NCBI RefSeq assembly: GCF_029504655.1
Contig: NZ_JAQFIL010000001.1
Coordinates: 1,927,001 to 1,991,000, forward strand
DNA from: Catalinimonas alkaloidigena
GTDB taxonomy: Bacteria; Bacteroidota; Bacteroidia; Cytophagales; Cyclobacteriaceae
Reading direction: 5' to 3'
DNA length: 64,000 bases
Below, in pieces: positions 8,201 to 17,512 of this stretch (within the stretch, counting starts at the first letter, position 1; every line of letters starts with the position of its first letter). Under the pieces are notes generated by a model that was not told the DNA's origin, made no database searches, and was given only the letters and a program-made list of their open reading frames with translations. The translations under genes and the position numbers were made by a program.

Positions 8201-10543
8201 ATGATACCTCAAAAACTTTCTTATTGGTTAAGCTTACCTCTACTGTTGTTGATCATACTACAGGGCTGCCATTCACTGACAGATAACCAAAATGAGCAAG
8301 TACATGTAACAGGTAAAATAAGTTATAACTTTCATATCCGGCCTATCCTGTCTGATAAGTGTTTTGCCTGTCACGGTCCGGATGCCAATAAGAGAGAGGC
8401 AGGCTTGAGGCTGGATATGGCAGAATCCGCGTACAAAGCATTGGAAGAGAACCCAAATAAACATGCTATTGTACCCGGTGAGCCGAGCTCATCGTCTGTT
8501 TTTCTAAGAATAAGCAGTACGGATGAGGCGCAAATCATGCCCCCTCCTGAATCAGAGCTGAAGCTATCTGAGCATGAAATCAAACTGATAGAGCGGTGGA
8601 TACGCCAGGGTGCTGAATATGAGCCGCATTGGGCATTTGTAGCTCCTAAAGATCAGGCACTTCCGAAAGTAAAAAATAAAGCGTGGCCAGTAAATGAAAT
8701 TGATTTTTTTGTATTGCATAAACAAGAACAAAATGGGTTAACTCCTAATGAAGAAGCGGATAAAGAAAGGTTACTGAAACGGCTTAGTTTTGATATTACT
8801 GGCTTGCCGCCAAGCTTGGAGATGATGAACCGCTTTTTAGCTGACAGCAGTGCTCAGGGGTATGAAAAAATAGTAGATGAATTATTGCAGTCCTCTGCCT
8901 ATGGAGAGAGAATGGCTGTGCATTGGATGGATGTATCACGATATGCTGATTCCTATGGCTACCAAATGGATAATTTTCGGAGTCAGTGGCCGTGGCGTGA
9001 TTGGGTAATTCATGCATTTAATAAAAATATGCCCTACGATCAATTTATTACCTGGCAATTGGCCGGTGATTTAATGCCCAATGCCACCAAAGAACAAATT
9101 TTAGCAACAGGATTTAACCGGAATCATAAGATTACAGAAGAAGGGGCAATTGATGAAGAAGAATATCGGGTAACCTATGTAACTGACCGTACTAATACTG
9201 TAGGTAAATCCATACTTGGTGTCACATTAGAATGTGCAAACTGCCACGATCATAAGTATGATCCTTTATCTCAGAAAGAATATTTTCAAATGTTTGCCTT
9301 CTTCAATAATGTTGACGAACTCCGAGATCATTATACTGCAATTGATCCCACTGTAGGAACACCTGAGGGTTATGCCAAAAAACCACTGATTGAAATCACG
9401 GATGAAGATGTAGAAGAGATACTTTCCTTTGTTAATAAACAAAAACAGGATACTAACAGGCTGATTGTATCTGTAATGGGGGAAATGGATACGTTGAGGC
9501 CTACTTACTTGCTTGAGCGAGGTGTTTTTGATGCTTATGGAGAAGAAGTACAACCGGCTACGCCTGAATCTATATTGTCATTTGATAACAAATACCCTAA
9601 GAACCGGCTGGGATTAGCAAGATGGATATTTGATGAGCAAAACCCACTCACCTCAAGAGTCTTCGTCAATAGAGTCTGGCAGTTATTTTTTGGTAAAGGG
9701 ATCGTAAAAACTGCTGGAGATTTTGGTATGCAGGGTGACCTGCCTACTCACCCCGAACTGTTGGACTGGCTGGCAGTAGACTTTATGAAAAATGGCTGGG
9801 ACATTAAGCGTTTAATTAAGCAAATAGTGACCTCTGCGACTTATAGACAGTCAGCGAAAATAAAACCGGATATTCAAGATGTTGATCCTGAGAATGTACT
9901 TTTAACGCACTCACCTCGCTATCATCTACAGGCTGAATTTATCAGAAACCTGCTGCTTTCAAGTAGTGGATTGTTGGATAAGACCATCGGAGGCCCCAGC
10001 GTAAAACCTTATCAGCCAGATGGTTTGTGGGAGGCAGCAACAGCCGGTGGTTCAAATTTGTCTGATTATGTGCAGGATCACAGTAGTAATCTTTACAGAC
10101 GAGGGCTATATACATTTATCAAAAGAACTGTGCCTCCTCCATCCATGCTAATTTTTGACGCTAGCAATAGAGATCAATGTGAAATCGGCAGGGCTAATAC
10201 CAACACTCCCCTACAGGCGCTGGTGATGATGAATGATCCTACTGTACTGGAAGCATCCAGAGTATTAGCTGCCCGCTTACTTGAGGAAGAGGCGAACACC
10301 GAACAAATTTTGATAAAAGCATTTCGCTTGATTGTATGTCGTATGCCTAAGAAAGAAGAAGTCAATCTACTTAGTGAGTATTATAAGCATCAATTGGTCA
10401 CCATAAAGAAGCAGAATGCCCAAAAAATGCTGGCTGTAGGTGAACATCCTCATCCGGAAAACATAGAGCCTACCAAGCTTGCAGCACTTATGCAAGTGAT
10501 TTCTATGATATACAACTTAGAAGAAACCATTACAAAAACCTGA
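8201..10543 (+). CDS. PSD1-type cytochrome (PSCyt1 + DUF1549 + DUF1553)
   Basis: About 780 residues, exported and probably a lipoprotein (signal MIPQKLSYWLSLPLLLLIIL then QGC). The start is set at 8201. An in-frame ATG at 8078 would overlap SusD and read through the terminator hairpin. Domains: planctomycete cytochrome c domain with a haem motif CFACHG (about residues 42-47), DUF1549 (about 110-320) with a second haem-like CANCHDHKYDPLSQ, then DUF1553 (about 450-760; NPLTSRVFVNRVWQLFFGKG, THPELLDWLA). The lectin-like domain often inserted between the two DUFs is absent, which explains the short length. Its function is unknown; it nearly always travels with a DUF1501 protein, as here, 2 bp downstream. 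Confidence 0.88.
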   Translation: MIPQKLSYWLSLPLLLLIILQGCHSLTDNQNEQVHVTGKISYNFHIRPILSDKCFACHGPDANKREAGLRLDMAESAYKALEENPNKHAIVPGEPSSSSVFLRISSTDEAQIMPPPESELKLSEHEIKLIERWIRQGAEYEPHWAFVAPKDQALPKVKNKAWPVNEIDFFVLHKQEQNGLTPNEEADKERLLKRLSFDITGLPPSLEMMNRFLADSSAQGYEKIVDELLQSSAYGERMAVHWMDVSRYADSYGYQMDNFRSQWPWRDWVIHAFNKNMPYDQFITWQLAGDLMPNATKEQILATGFNRNHKITEEGAIDEEEYRVTYVTDRTNTVGKSILGVTLECANCHDHKYDPLSQKEYFQMFAFFNNVDELRDHYTAIDPTVGTPEGYAKKPLIEITDEDVEEILSFVNKQKQDTNRLIVSVMGEMDTLRPTYLLERGVFDAYGEEVQPATPESILSFDNKYPKNRLGLARWIFDEQNPLTSRVFVNRVWQLFFGKGIVKTAGDFGMQGDLPTHPELLDWLAVDFMKNGWDIKRLIKQIVTSATYRQSAKIKPDIQDVDPENVLLTHSPRYHLQAEFIRNLLLSSSGLLDKTIGGPSVKPYQPDGLWEAATAGGSNLSDYVQDHSSNLYRRGLYTFIKRTVPPPSMLIFDASNRDQCEIGRANTNTPLQALVMMNDPTVLEASRVLAARLLEEEANTEQILIKAFRLIVCRMPKKEEVNLLSEYYKHQLVTIKKQNAQKMLAVGEHPHPENIEPTKLAALMQVISMIYNLEETITKT

Positions 10544-10545
10544 TT

Positions 10546-12009
10546 ATGGATAAGGAGTATTTAGAATACGGATTGACAAAGAATCGCCGCCGTTTTTTAT
10601 CAAGGCTCAGCCTTGGCGTAGGGAGTGTAGCATTAGGCTCTTTGCTAATTCCGGATCTCTTCAGGAACACAAGCTCTGCTGCTGGGGGGACAAACGGTTT
10701 ATCGGTAGGAACTCCTCACTTTGCCCCCAAAGCTAAAAGAGTTATTTACTTGTTTCAAAATGGGGCTCCTTCCCAGCTGGAATCATTTGATTATAAACCA
10801 AAGCTACGCGAGATGGAAGGAATGGACCTTCCTGCATCCGTCAGAGGTGGGCAGCGGTTAACCGGTTTTACTGCCAACCAGTCTTCATTGCCATTGGTAG
10901 GATCTTTTACAGATTTCCATCAGTACGGAGAGGCAAGGGCTTGGGTCAGCGATCTGTTTCCTCATACCGCTAAAATTGTGGATGACATATGCATCGTAAA
11001 ATCCATGCATACCGAAGCCATCAACCATGATCCGGCTTTAACTTTTTTTCAAACCGGAAACCAACAGGGGAACAGACCTAGTATGGGTTCATGGTTAAGT
11101 TATGGATTAGGAAGTGAAAATCAGAACCTGCCTGCATTTACCGTACTAATTTCCAGAGGTAAAGGAAACAGTCAAGGTGTATATTCTAAGTTATGGTCCA
11201 ATGGTTTTTTGGATTCTATACATCAGGGCGTTCAGTTCAGTAATGGAGAAGACCCGGTACTCTACCTGAATGACCCTGAGGGTATGAGCAGACAGGCCCG
11301 CCGGAAAATGCTGGATAATTTGTCTGAGCTCAACCAGATGAACTATGAAGAATTTGGTGATCCTGAGATTAACACCAAAATCCGGCAATATGAAATGGCT
11401 TATCGTATGCAGGCTGCTGTGCCGGAAGTTATGGATATCTCCAAAGAACCCGATAGTATCATCAAGATGTATGGTGATGATTGTAAGGTACCAGGCACTT
11501 TTGCCGCCAACTGCCTGTTAGCTCGTAAGCTCTCTGAAAATGGAGTGCGCTTTGTACAACTGTATCATCAGGGTTGGGACCAACATGTCAATCTTCCCAA
11601 AGAGATATCCGGGCAGGCAAAAGATGTAGATCAGGCTTCCGCTGCCCTTGTCACTGATTTAAAACAACGCGGACTGCTGGATGAGACCTTAGTAATTTGG
11701 GGCGGAGAATTTGGTCGGACAAATTTTAGCCAGGGTAAAATAACACAAGATAATTATGGACGCGATCATCATCCCAGATGCTTTAGCATTTGGATGGCAG
11801 GAGGAGGCATTAGGCCAGGAATTGTGTACGGCGAAACCGATGAGTTTGGTTATAATATAGTTAAAAACCCAGTGCACGTGCATGATTTTCAGGCAACCAT
11901 GCTTCATCAGTTAGGGCTTGACCATGAAAAGTTGACCTATAAACACCTGGGGCGCAGGTTCAGGCTTACCGATGTAGCAGGAAAAGTAGTGAAAGATATA
12001 TTAGTTTAA
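10546..12009 (+). CDS. DUF1501 protein, Tat-exported
   Basis: A 487-residue protein of the DUF1501 family, related in fold to sulfatases and alkaline phosphatases. The N-terminus carries a twin-arginine signal (NRRRFLSRLSLGVGSVALGS), which implies folding, probably with a cofactor or metal, before export. Family features include YLFQNGAPSQLESFDYKPKL, SMHTEAINHDPAL, LYHQGWDQH and WGGEFGRTNFSQG, with the conserved His and Asp residues expected at a metal site (GRDHHPRCFS). It starts 2 bp after the PSD1 gene and is co-transcribed with it. The catalysed reaction is not established for this family. Confidence 0.88.
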   Translation: MDKEYLEYGLTKNRRRFLSRLSLGVGSVALGSLLIPDLFRNTSSAAGGTNGLSVGTPHFAPKAKRVIYLFQNGAPSQLESFDYKPKLREMEGMDLPASVRGGQRLTGFTANQSSLPLVGSFTDFHQYGEARAWVSDLFPHTAKIVDDICIVKSMHTEAINHDPALTFFQTGNQQGNRPSMGSWLSYGLGSENQNLPAFTVLISRGKGNSQGVYSKLWSNGFLDSIHQGVQFSNGEDPVLYLNDPEGMSRQARRKMLDNLSELNQMNYEEFGDPEINTKIRQYEMAYRMQAAVPEVMDISKEPDSIIKMYGDDCKVPGTFAANCLLARKLSENGVRFVQLYHQGWDQHVNLPKEISGQAKDVDQASAALVTDLKQRGLLDETLVIWGGEFGRTNFSQGKITQDNYGRDHHPRCFSIWMAGGGIRPGIVYGETDEFGYNIVKNPVHVHDFQATMLHQLGLDHEKLTYKHLGRRFRLTDVAGKVVKDILV

Positions 12010-12089
12010 GAGTATGTTATCACAACGCTATTCACGCTTCACCTAAGATTATTCTGCGTTTTCTAATATTTTAGCCTAACGTTTTTTAA

Positions 12090-12332
12090 AATTTCCTCCT
12101 TCAGTTTATCAACAACTTGGCTGACAGAAAAATACAGGGGGGCGAATATTCTGGTATTCGGTACGCCAATTTGGTTTGGAGAAAAACCCCACCAGCCAAT
12201 ATGGTCATTGAAAGATTATACGGTTTTTCAGGAAACCTGAATGATAAGGGACAATATGCCTACTACGGTAAAGCGGAGGTCTGCCTGGTAACTGGCAATG
12301 AAGATGGCATTAAGCATTGTGCAATGAGTTTA
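12090..12332 (+). pseudogene. 5' remnant of a flavodoxin / NAD(P)H oxidoreductase gene, frameshifted and cut by an IS
   Basis: The remnant lacks any proper start: the open frame begins after a stop at 12087. In the main frame one reads LADRKIQ, then the homologous reading moves one frame (ILVFGTPIWFGEK), then back to PANMVIERLYGFSGNLNDKG and AEVCLVTGNEDGIKHCAMSL. A run of six G near 12139 and a C-rich stretch near 12187 are the likely indel sites. These segments match the flavodoxin-like FMN reductase family. The frame is cut at a Leu codon by the IS element and continues exactly in frame at 13207. The gene was therefore already broken before or independently of the insertion. Confidence 0.7.
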
Positions 12333-13203
12333 GAGCTTGTTGGGAGTTTGTTTGATTTGAATAGAATTGGTCGTCAGTATATATTAAGAGTGAACAAAAC
12401 TCATATGATATGCAGTCACATTATACGCGACTTACTGACGACCAATGGAAAGTTATTAAACAGTTTATAAACTGGCAAAGGAATAGGGAACTAGATTTAC
12501 GCAATGTTTTTGATGCAATTCTTTATATTACACGAACTGGCGTTCAGTGGCGGAACTTACCTTTCCCCAATTTTCCAGATTGGCAGGCCGTTTACTATTA
12601 TTTTGATAAGTGGAAAAAGAATGGAGTTATTGAAAAAATAAACTTGTCACTAAATTTTCTAGAGAGACTACAAAATGACCGGCAGGCAACTCCAAGCCTT
12701 GGTTTAGCAGATTCTCAGAGTATCAAACTTGCCCCGATGATCTGTTCACATCGTGGCATTGATGGAAATAAAAAGGTAAATGGTAGAAAAAGACATGTGC
12801 TGGTTGATGTCCGTGGTAGAATTTACCAAGTACATGTTCATGCTGCAAACTTCCACGATAGCCCTCAAGGAGTGAATTTATTAGATGAGAAGGCTCCGTA
12901 TTCCGAACGTTTAGAAACGATAATAGCAGATAAAACTTATCGTGGAACTTTTGCTAAAGCAGTAAAGCAAATAGGGATAGAGTTTGAAGTGCCTAATAGA
13001 GAAAAAAGCACAAAGGGATTTGTAATAGAAGCTAAAAGGTGGGTAGTAGAAAGGACTTTTGCTTGGCTTAATTTCTATCGCCGAACAGTGATAGATTATG
13101 AACATACATCCGAAAGTTCAAAAACATTCTTACTTCTAGCAAATTTGTCTATGTGTATTAAGGCAATCTAACTTTTAACAAAAAGAAATTTCCCAACAAG
13201 CTC
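12333..13203. mobile_element. IS5-family insertion sequence, 871 bp, with 3-bp target duplication
   Basis: The ends are imperfect inverted repeats whose outer 13 bases match perfectly: GAGCTTGTTGGGA at 12333-12345 and its reverse complement at 13191-13203. A TTA duplication flanks the element (12330-12332 and 13204-13206), which fits the short target duplications of the IS5 family. It carries one transposase gene with intact catalytic residues. Removing the element and one TTA rejoins the flavodoxin remnant in frame. Confidence 0.9.
12410..13171 (+). CDS. IS5-family DDE transposase
   Basis: A 253-residue transposase filling most of the insertion element. The N-terminal DNA-binding region contains LTDDQWKVIKQFI and TGVQWRNLPFPNFPDWQAVY. 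The DDE triad is visible: Asp in LADSQSIKL, Asp in IIADKTYRGTF, Glu in RWVVERTFAWLNFYRR. GNKKVNGRKRHVLVDVRG is a further family signature. It looks full length with no frameshift, so the element could still be active. The ATG at 12410 is preferred; an overlapping ATG at 12405 is in another frame. Confidence 0.9.
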   Translation: MQSHYTRLTDDQWKVIKQFINWQRNRELDLRNVFDAILYITRTGVQWRNLPFPNFPDWQAVYYYFDKWKKNGVIEKINLSLNFLERLQNDRQATPSLGLADSQSIKLAPMICSHRGIDGNKKVNGRKRHVLVDVRGRIYQVHVHAANFHDSPQGVNLLDEKAPYSERLETIIADKTYRGTFAKAVKQIGIEFEVPNREKSTKGFVIEAKRWVVERTFAWLNFYRRTVIDYEHTSESSKTFLLLANLSMCIKAI

Positions 13204-13575
13204 TTACTTTGTTCGGTGCAAAATCTGGGCTTTATGATTTCTTCGCAGGCGTATGCCGGCTGGAGAGGGGATGCTGGTCACGGACCTTCTTCCCTGGATA
13301 AAGATTCCGGTGGGCTGCAAAATGATTTTACCAACCGCAATACCACCTTTATGAGCTGGAACCTGATGCACACTGCCAAAATGCTGTTTGATCATGAGGG
13401 AATTCTTGCTCAAACCAGCGGACCCAATAGAATGCCCGTACCATCAAACTTCACCCGCATCCGAAATACCGTTCCTGAAACCTTGAAACATGACAAGATA
13501 GCGACCAGACCGGAACTTATGCGTCAGGCTCGGGACTTCTCTTACCTTGTCAGCGGGCGTCTGAATGATGATTGA
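13204..13575 (+). pseudogene. 3' remnant of the IS-interrupted flavodoxin-family gene
   Basis: Continues the frame of the 5' remnant after the right target duplication (from CTT at 13207). It reads LCSVQNLGFMISSQAYAGW, then GPSSLDKDSGGLQNDFTNRN and TTFMSWNLMHTAKML, which are the C-terminal signatures of the flavodoxin/NAD(P)H-dependent oxidoreductase family. A further 50 residues follow before the TGA stop. A GTG at 13216 opens a short frame, but this part alone has no FMN-binding half and should be non-functional. Confidence 0.75.
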
Positions 13576-13906
13576 ATTGTTCCATTCCATAATGTAAGTA
13601 AGCATTGTTTAATGATAACTTAAATGCTATGCGCAGGCTGATTGCTGATCTGTCTTTTAGCGGAGACAGATATAAAAAGACTTAATTATAGGTAACTGAA
13701 AATACGCTTGAAGCTGATGAAAGGTGAACAAAAAAGCCTATTGTAAAAATAATGTCTTCCAGTATGCTGATCAGTACAATAGTAGGCATACATACTCCTT
13801 CCTGACAAGAAGCCTATAATTTCAGTCTCTGTACAACCACTTCAGCAGCCTTTTGATTGGCGGATCTATTTTCAAAAACCAGTTAGGGGGCTAAGGTGCA
13901 GGCGTC
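13576..13906. other. intergenic region with a probable minus-strand terminator
   Basis: No gene seen. GCCTATTGT (13736-13744) pairs with ACAATA (13776-13781) and GGC (13785-13787), leaving a 3-base bulge. On the minus strand the right arm is followed by TTTTTTG, so it would end transcripts of the DUF3179 gene about 120 bp downstream of its stop. A 6-bp hairpin (CTGTCT/AGACAG near 13653-13672) has no U-tract. Confidence 0.4.
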
Positions 13907-14821
13907 TTATTTTGTTTGAAAAACTTCCGTATCAGGATGAAAAGCATACCAGGCAAACCAGAAAGTGCTCAAGGTTGGCAAAACATTTCCATCCGCATCA
14001 CTAATTTCAGCACTCTGACTGTCAGGGTTGTAGGTAATGGTCAAGTCTTTTTTCTGGAATTGAACTTTAATTTTGGTTTGCTGCATCTTCTTTAATTCTG
14101 ATAAGGGATAAGCTTTGAATTGACCGTCAATCTCCAGGCCGATCACCATCTCTTTAGGGTGAAATCTGTCATCTCTTTCTTCCACATCAAAATACAACTG
14201 TGTAGAGCTATCATATCCCGGATAAGGATTGAGTGTATAATCCCGCTGATAGCCGGTTTCCTCGCTCAGTAGCAAGGTGTTCGGATATTTATTCATCCAT
14301 TCTCCCAGGCTGGTATTTATTGTGGGCACCATTGTAAGCTTTTTACCTGCCATCGGACCGCCTATGGCTTCCATCATAAGCTGTGACCATAGCGAGTTAG
14401 TTTGCCGATCGTAAAGCAACACATCACTGTTGTAGAGCAGACCAGATACGCCGAAGGTTCTTTTCTCACCATCCACTTCAGCATCAAAGGCGATACCGCT
14501 GCCACAGAGAGGGCAATAGGTGACTACCACCGGCTGTTCGCCAAATCTGTCATTGACGATCTCGTGATAATTCATGATGGCTATGGGATAAGCTTTGGCG
14601 ATGCCGTTCACAACCACCCCCAACACCCTGCTATCCAAATCCTGTGCGGCTGCTTTTGTGAACTGAGGCTGATCTATGCTGGGAATACCGTCTTTGGGGG
14701 GACCTCCGTCCTTGATCTCATCCACAGGAATACTGGCATTTCTCAGGTCAAATCCTTTTTTGCTTTGGGCTAGAGTGCTGTGCAGACTTAAGATAAAGAA
14801 AATAAGTAGCAGGAATTTCAT
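13907..14821 (-). CDS. DUF3179 domain protein, exported
   Basis: About 304 residues. The open frame reaches 14980, but the start at 14821 gives a clean Sec signal peptide (MKFLLLIFFILSLHSTLAQS) and is preferred. DUF3179 signatures are VVVNGIAKAYPIAIMNYHEI, VVVTYCPLCGSGIAF with its two conserved Cys (a likely metal or redox site), LYNSDVLLYDRQTNSLWSQL and GKKLTMVPT. The function of the family is unknown. It is an isolated minus-strand gene between two decayed genes, and its start lies only a few bases from the edge of the divergent lipoprotein remnant, so that gene probably lost its own promoter region by deletion. Confidence 0.88.
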   Translation of the reverse strand: MKFLLLIFFILSLHSTLAQSKKGFDLRNASIPVDEIKDGGPPKDGIPSIDQPQFTKAAAQDLDSRVLGVVVNGIAKAYPIAIMNYHEIVNDRFGEQPVVVTYCPLCGSGIAFDAEVDGEKRTFGVSGLLYNSDVLLYDRQTNSLWSQLMMEAIGGPMAGKKLTMVPTINTSLGEWMNKYPNTLLLSEETGYQRDYTLNPYPGYDSSTQLYFDVEERDDRFHPKEMVIGLEIDGQFKAYPLSELKKMQQTKIKVQFQKKDLTITYNPDSQSAEISDADGNVLPTLSTFWFAWYAFHPDTEVFQTK

Positions 14822-14826
14822 GATAA

Positions 14827-15668
14827 GAGAACTCAAAATTAAGCGAAAACAGTTCAAAAGTAGTTTTCGGTATACCCAGGACTCTATTGTCCCTTTCCTG
14901 TAGTACTGAGAAATCAGAATCAAATTCAAACCATAGTTCAACGGAGGTTGAGCTGGATAGCCGTGAACTGCTCGAGGCAATGATTCAAAAAGTCGGTAGT
15001 TACAGTGATTTACTGGAAAAAATAGTTGTTGTCTATACGCATACCTACACCATGCCAGATGGTCGTAGGGATATCTCCACAGAGAAATATCTTTTCAAGG
15101 GAGAACGGTCTTATGGACTGTATCATGTGCACCAGAGGACCCTTCCCGATCTGGAAGGCAGATTGAGCAGGGCTTTGATGGAGAGGAATTTTGGTTAAAG
15201 CATGATGGAAATATAATTGATGATGATGAGCTTCTAAAAGCAGTAAGATTCAACAGACCAACCAATTTTTATTGGTTTGCCATGATGCAGAAATTATTAG
15301 ACCCAGGGTTAAATTATGAGTATTTAGGGGAAGCTTCCTTCAATGAGAGAGAGTATCACACTATTAAAATAACTTTCAACCAAATCGGTGACAAACCAAC
15401 TGATATTTATCAAATTTATCTGAACAAAGAGACATTACTTGTAGACCGCTTTTTATTCACGGTAGCTGATAAAGGTGTGATGGATACCCCCCTTTTGATG
15501 GAAATAAAATACGAGGAAATTGAAGGCAAGTTGATCCCCTCTCATCGTAGATACAAGAAATCCAGCTGGGATGCAAATGTAATAGATGCCCCCTGGATTG
15601 AAGTCAAATGGTCTGATATCCGCTTTAACAACGATCTCACAATAGAGGATTTAGAAAAGAGTCAATGA
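14827..15668 (+). pseudogene. frameshifted lipoprotein-like gene (DUF6503-like)
   Basis: A first frame (14827 to 15198) has no ATG and reads through LLSLSCSTEKSES, which looks like the end of a lipoprotein signal, to RTLPDLEG. Homologous reading then moves to another frame (EQGFDGEEFWLKHDG) that continues to 15668 with RPTNFYWFAMMQKLLDPG, NEREYHTIKITFNQIG and YQIYLNKETLLVDRFLF. The indel lies near 15155-15175. The second half resembles DUF6503-type proteins, a Bacteroidota family of unknown function. Loss of the start and the frameshift mark it as a pseudogene. Confidence 0.65.
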
Positions 15669-15940
15669 AATTGTAATAATCAGCTTTTGCCAACAAATAC
15701 TATCACCCATAAGCTAAATGAGCCTTTTACAATGGTCGGCAACATCTGGTACTTTTATAGAAATCTGAAAGTTCCAGCTTACGGTTGACAGTTGGCCATT
15801 ATCCATTTCACATGTTAACTGCAGTTGAATACTTTAGGAATAAAAGAAATGGTAAATTTATGGTTTGGCTAAATAAAGATGGCCACCACGGACTAGTAAT
15901 CTAAACAATCATTATAAATAGAGAGTTAAACGAGCAAGAA

Positions 15941-15975
15941 AAAAAGCCTGGCAGAATGCCAGGCCTTAATTTATT
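15941..15975. terminator. bidirectional intrinsic terminator
   Basis: GCCTGGCA (15946-15953), loop gaa, TGCCAGGC (15957-15964). On the minus strand it is followed by TTTTTTTC, a strong U-tract. On the plus strand it is followed by cttaatttattt. It may end the pseudogene transcript on the plus strand and a lost gene on the minus strand. Confidence 0.65.
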
Positions 15976-16795
15976 TCCATCAAGTAAACAGCCCAATTGC
16001 TTTTCCAGTGGCCGCCGAAGCGGTATTATAGTTTAAAAAATTAATATACTTTAGTTCAAAAAATCTGGAATCACAATTCTATCTAATCAGTTTCCAATAC
16101 CATGCCTATTGGTAAAAGGGCTCAAAATTGAGCTTTTCTCTGAATTCTTAAAGAGATAATTCCCCATCGCTGTAGAAAATCCTCATCAATTCCACAGTAA
16201 AACATTGAAATAAAGAAGAGAAAGCAAAATGGACAGTCAGTCTTTGTGCAGCTCGTCAATACAAAATAAGAGATGTTTACATTATTAATTTCTTCTTTTA
16301 AATTGTTTTGGCGATGATTAGGCAGTCAGATACTTCTACCCGGGCTCTCCCATATTGAAAATAGTAGTTTTTAAAGTAAGTTCTCTTCGCCTAGAAAAAG
16401 CGCAGTGAACAAATTTAGCAACAATGAACTCATTGTAGTTACAACATTTTGCGCTGGCCCCTGCACTGCAAAAGCCCTGGCTCACCATTATGGCCATTCG
16501 TCAGAGGCTTTAGGTTCCAGCCGAGGGGTAATTTATTATGTCACCGGTATATGGTATTATCTAGCAGCGTATCAATAGATGGGAAAAAGAAAGAGGGGAA
16601 GGATGCACCAATTATAGTGAGCGTTAGAGACAGCAGGTAAGTCAGACAAAAAACTTGGTTTTAGTCTATTTAAGCCCTCTGCAATTATGCTAGCTCCTTA
16701 TCTCTGTAAGATTACAAGTAGGGGAAGGGTTTATTTAAAAAAACTCAAATACAATGGTAATTCTATGTCAATTATTAGCAAATTAATTGAAGCGG

Positions 16796-16826
16796 TTTTA
16801 CCACATAAAAAAATACTGTATAATTG
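16796..16826 (+). promoter_or_regulatory. possible Bacteroidota-type promoter for the second ECF sigma gene
   Basis: TATAATTG (16819-16826) matches the Bacteroidota -7 consensus TAnnTTTG at all but one position. TTTT at 16796-16799 lies 19 bp upstream where the -33 TTTG element is expected. The gene starts 20 bp downstream. This is a weak pattern match. Confidence 0.3.
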
Positions 16827-16846
16827 TAGCTGAGATATAGCAGTAT

Positions 16847-17512
16847 ATGACGTTTGAAGTTGCATATCGTAATGAGCATGATACAGTGGGAAGGCCAACC
16901 GGCGGTATTACTGACAGACTGGCTACGCTTCCTGACTCACTACTTTGGAAAGAATTAAAAGCTGGAAGCGAAGAAGCTTATGCTTTTATATACCATCACT
17001 ATTTTTTTGTGCTGTATAATTATGGAAGGCAGTTTTGCGATAGCAAGGAAAGAGTGAAAGACTGTATTCAGGATCTTTTTGTGAGCATTTGGGACAAAAA
17101 AGAAAGGCTTTCTGATACTGATAGTATTAAGTTTTATTTATTTAAATCGCTAAAAAGAGAGATTCTTCGGAAAAAGCCCGGTCTTCCTTCTATCAACTTA
17201 GAAAATAAGATACTTGAGAAGAGCGACTTTGAAATGGTATTATCCCTGGAGCACCATCTAATTGCTCGTGAGGAAGAAAAAGAAAGGCTATACCAAATAC
17301 GGGGGGCGGTAAATGCACTGTCTGATCAGCAGCGAGAGGTAATCTTCTTATTGTTTTATGAAAATTTATCCCAACAGCAAACGGCTGAGCTATTATCTAT
17401 AAAAGTAAAAACAGTGCGTAACTTACTTTGGAAAGCTACCTGTGCTTTACGTAAGATCGTTAAACCATTCCAGCTCATCGCCCTTTATTTTTCATCCTGC
17501 ATTTATTTCTGA
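16847..17512 (+). CDS. RNA polymerase ECF sigma-70 factor (Bacteroidota FecI-like)
   Basis: A 221-residue ECF sigma factor. Region 2 spans about 40-110 (AGSEEAYAFIYHHYFFVLYN, then KERVKDCIQDLFVSIWDKKE). Region 4 spans about 145-205 (LSDQQREVIFLLFYENLSQQ, QTAELLSIKVKTVRNLLWKA). Its N-terminus is about 25 residues longer than that of the first sigma factor in the window. A FecR gene follows after 160 bp, then an STN-type SusC and SusD. This is the second independent sigma/anti-sigma relay in the window, presumably specific to the downstream GH92 locus. Confidence 0.9.
   Translation: MTFEVAYRNEHDTVGRPTGGITDRLATLPDSLLWKELKAGSEEAYAFIYHHYFFVLYNYGRQFCDSKERVKDCIQDLFVSIWDKKERLSDTDSIKFYLFKSLKREILRKKPGLPSINLENKILEKSDFEMVLSLEHHLIAREEEKERLYQIRGAVNALSDQQREVIFLLFYENLSQQQTAELLSIKVKTVRNLLWKATCALRKIVKPFQLIALYFSSCIYF

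Larger units (their letters stand above)
15669..16846. other. 1.2-kb region without a recognised gene; remnants possible
   Basis: No substantial coding region. A 30-residue frame at 15812-15904 and a 57-residue GTG-initiated frame at 16405-16578 have no recognisable motif. A 19-residue minus-strand tail (15966-16025), preceded by a stop, ends right next to a minus-oriented terminator and may be the end of a deleted gene. The right part should hold the promoter of the second ECF sigma gene. Confidence 0.5.

Noticed and set aside
15812..15904. 30-residue plus-strand frame
   Set aside because: Too short, with no upstream signal and no clear homology that I can recognise.
16405..16640. Short plus-strand frames in the 1.2-kb gap
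   Set aside because: No recognisable motif, poor starts and two competing frames; probably random or decayed sequence.
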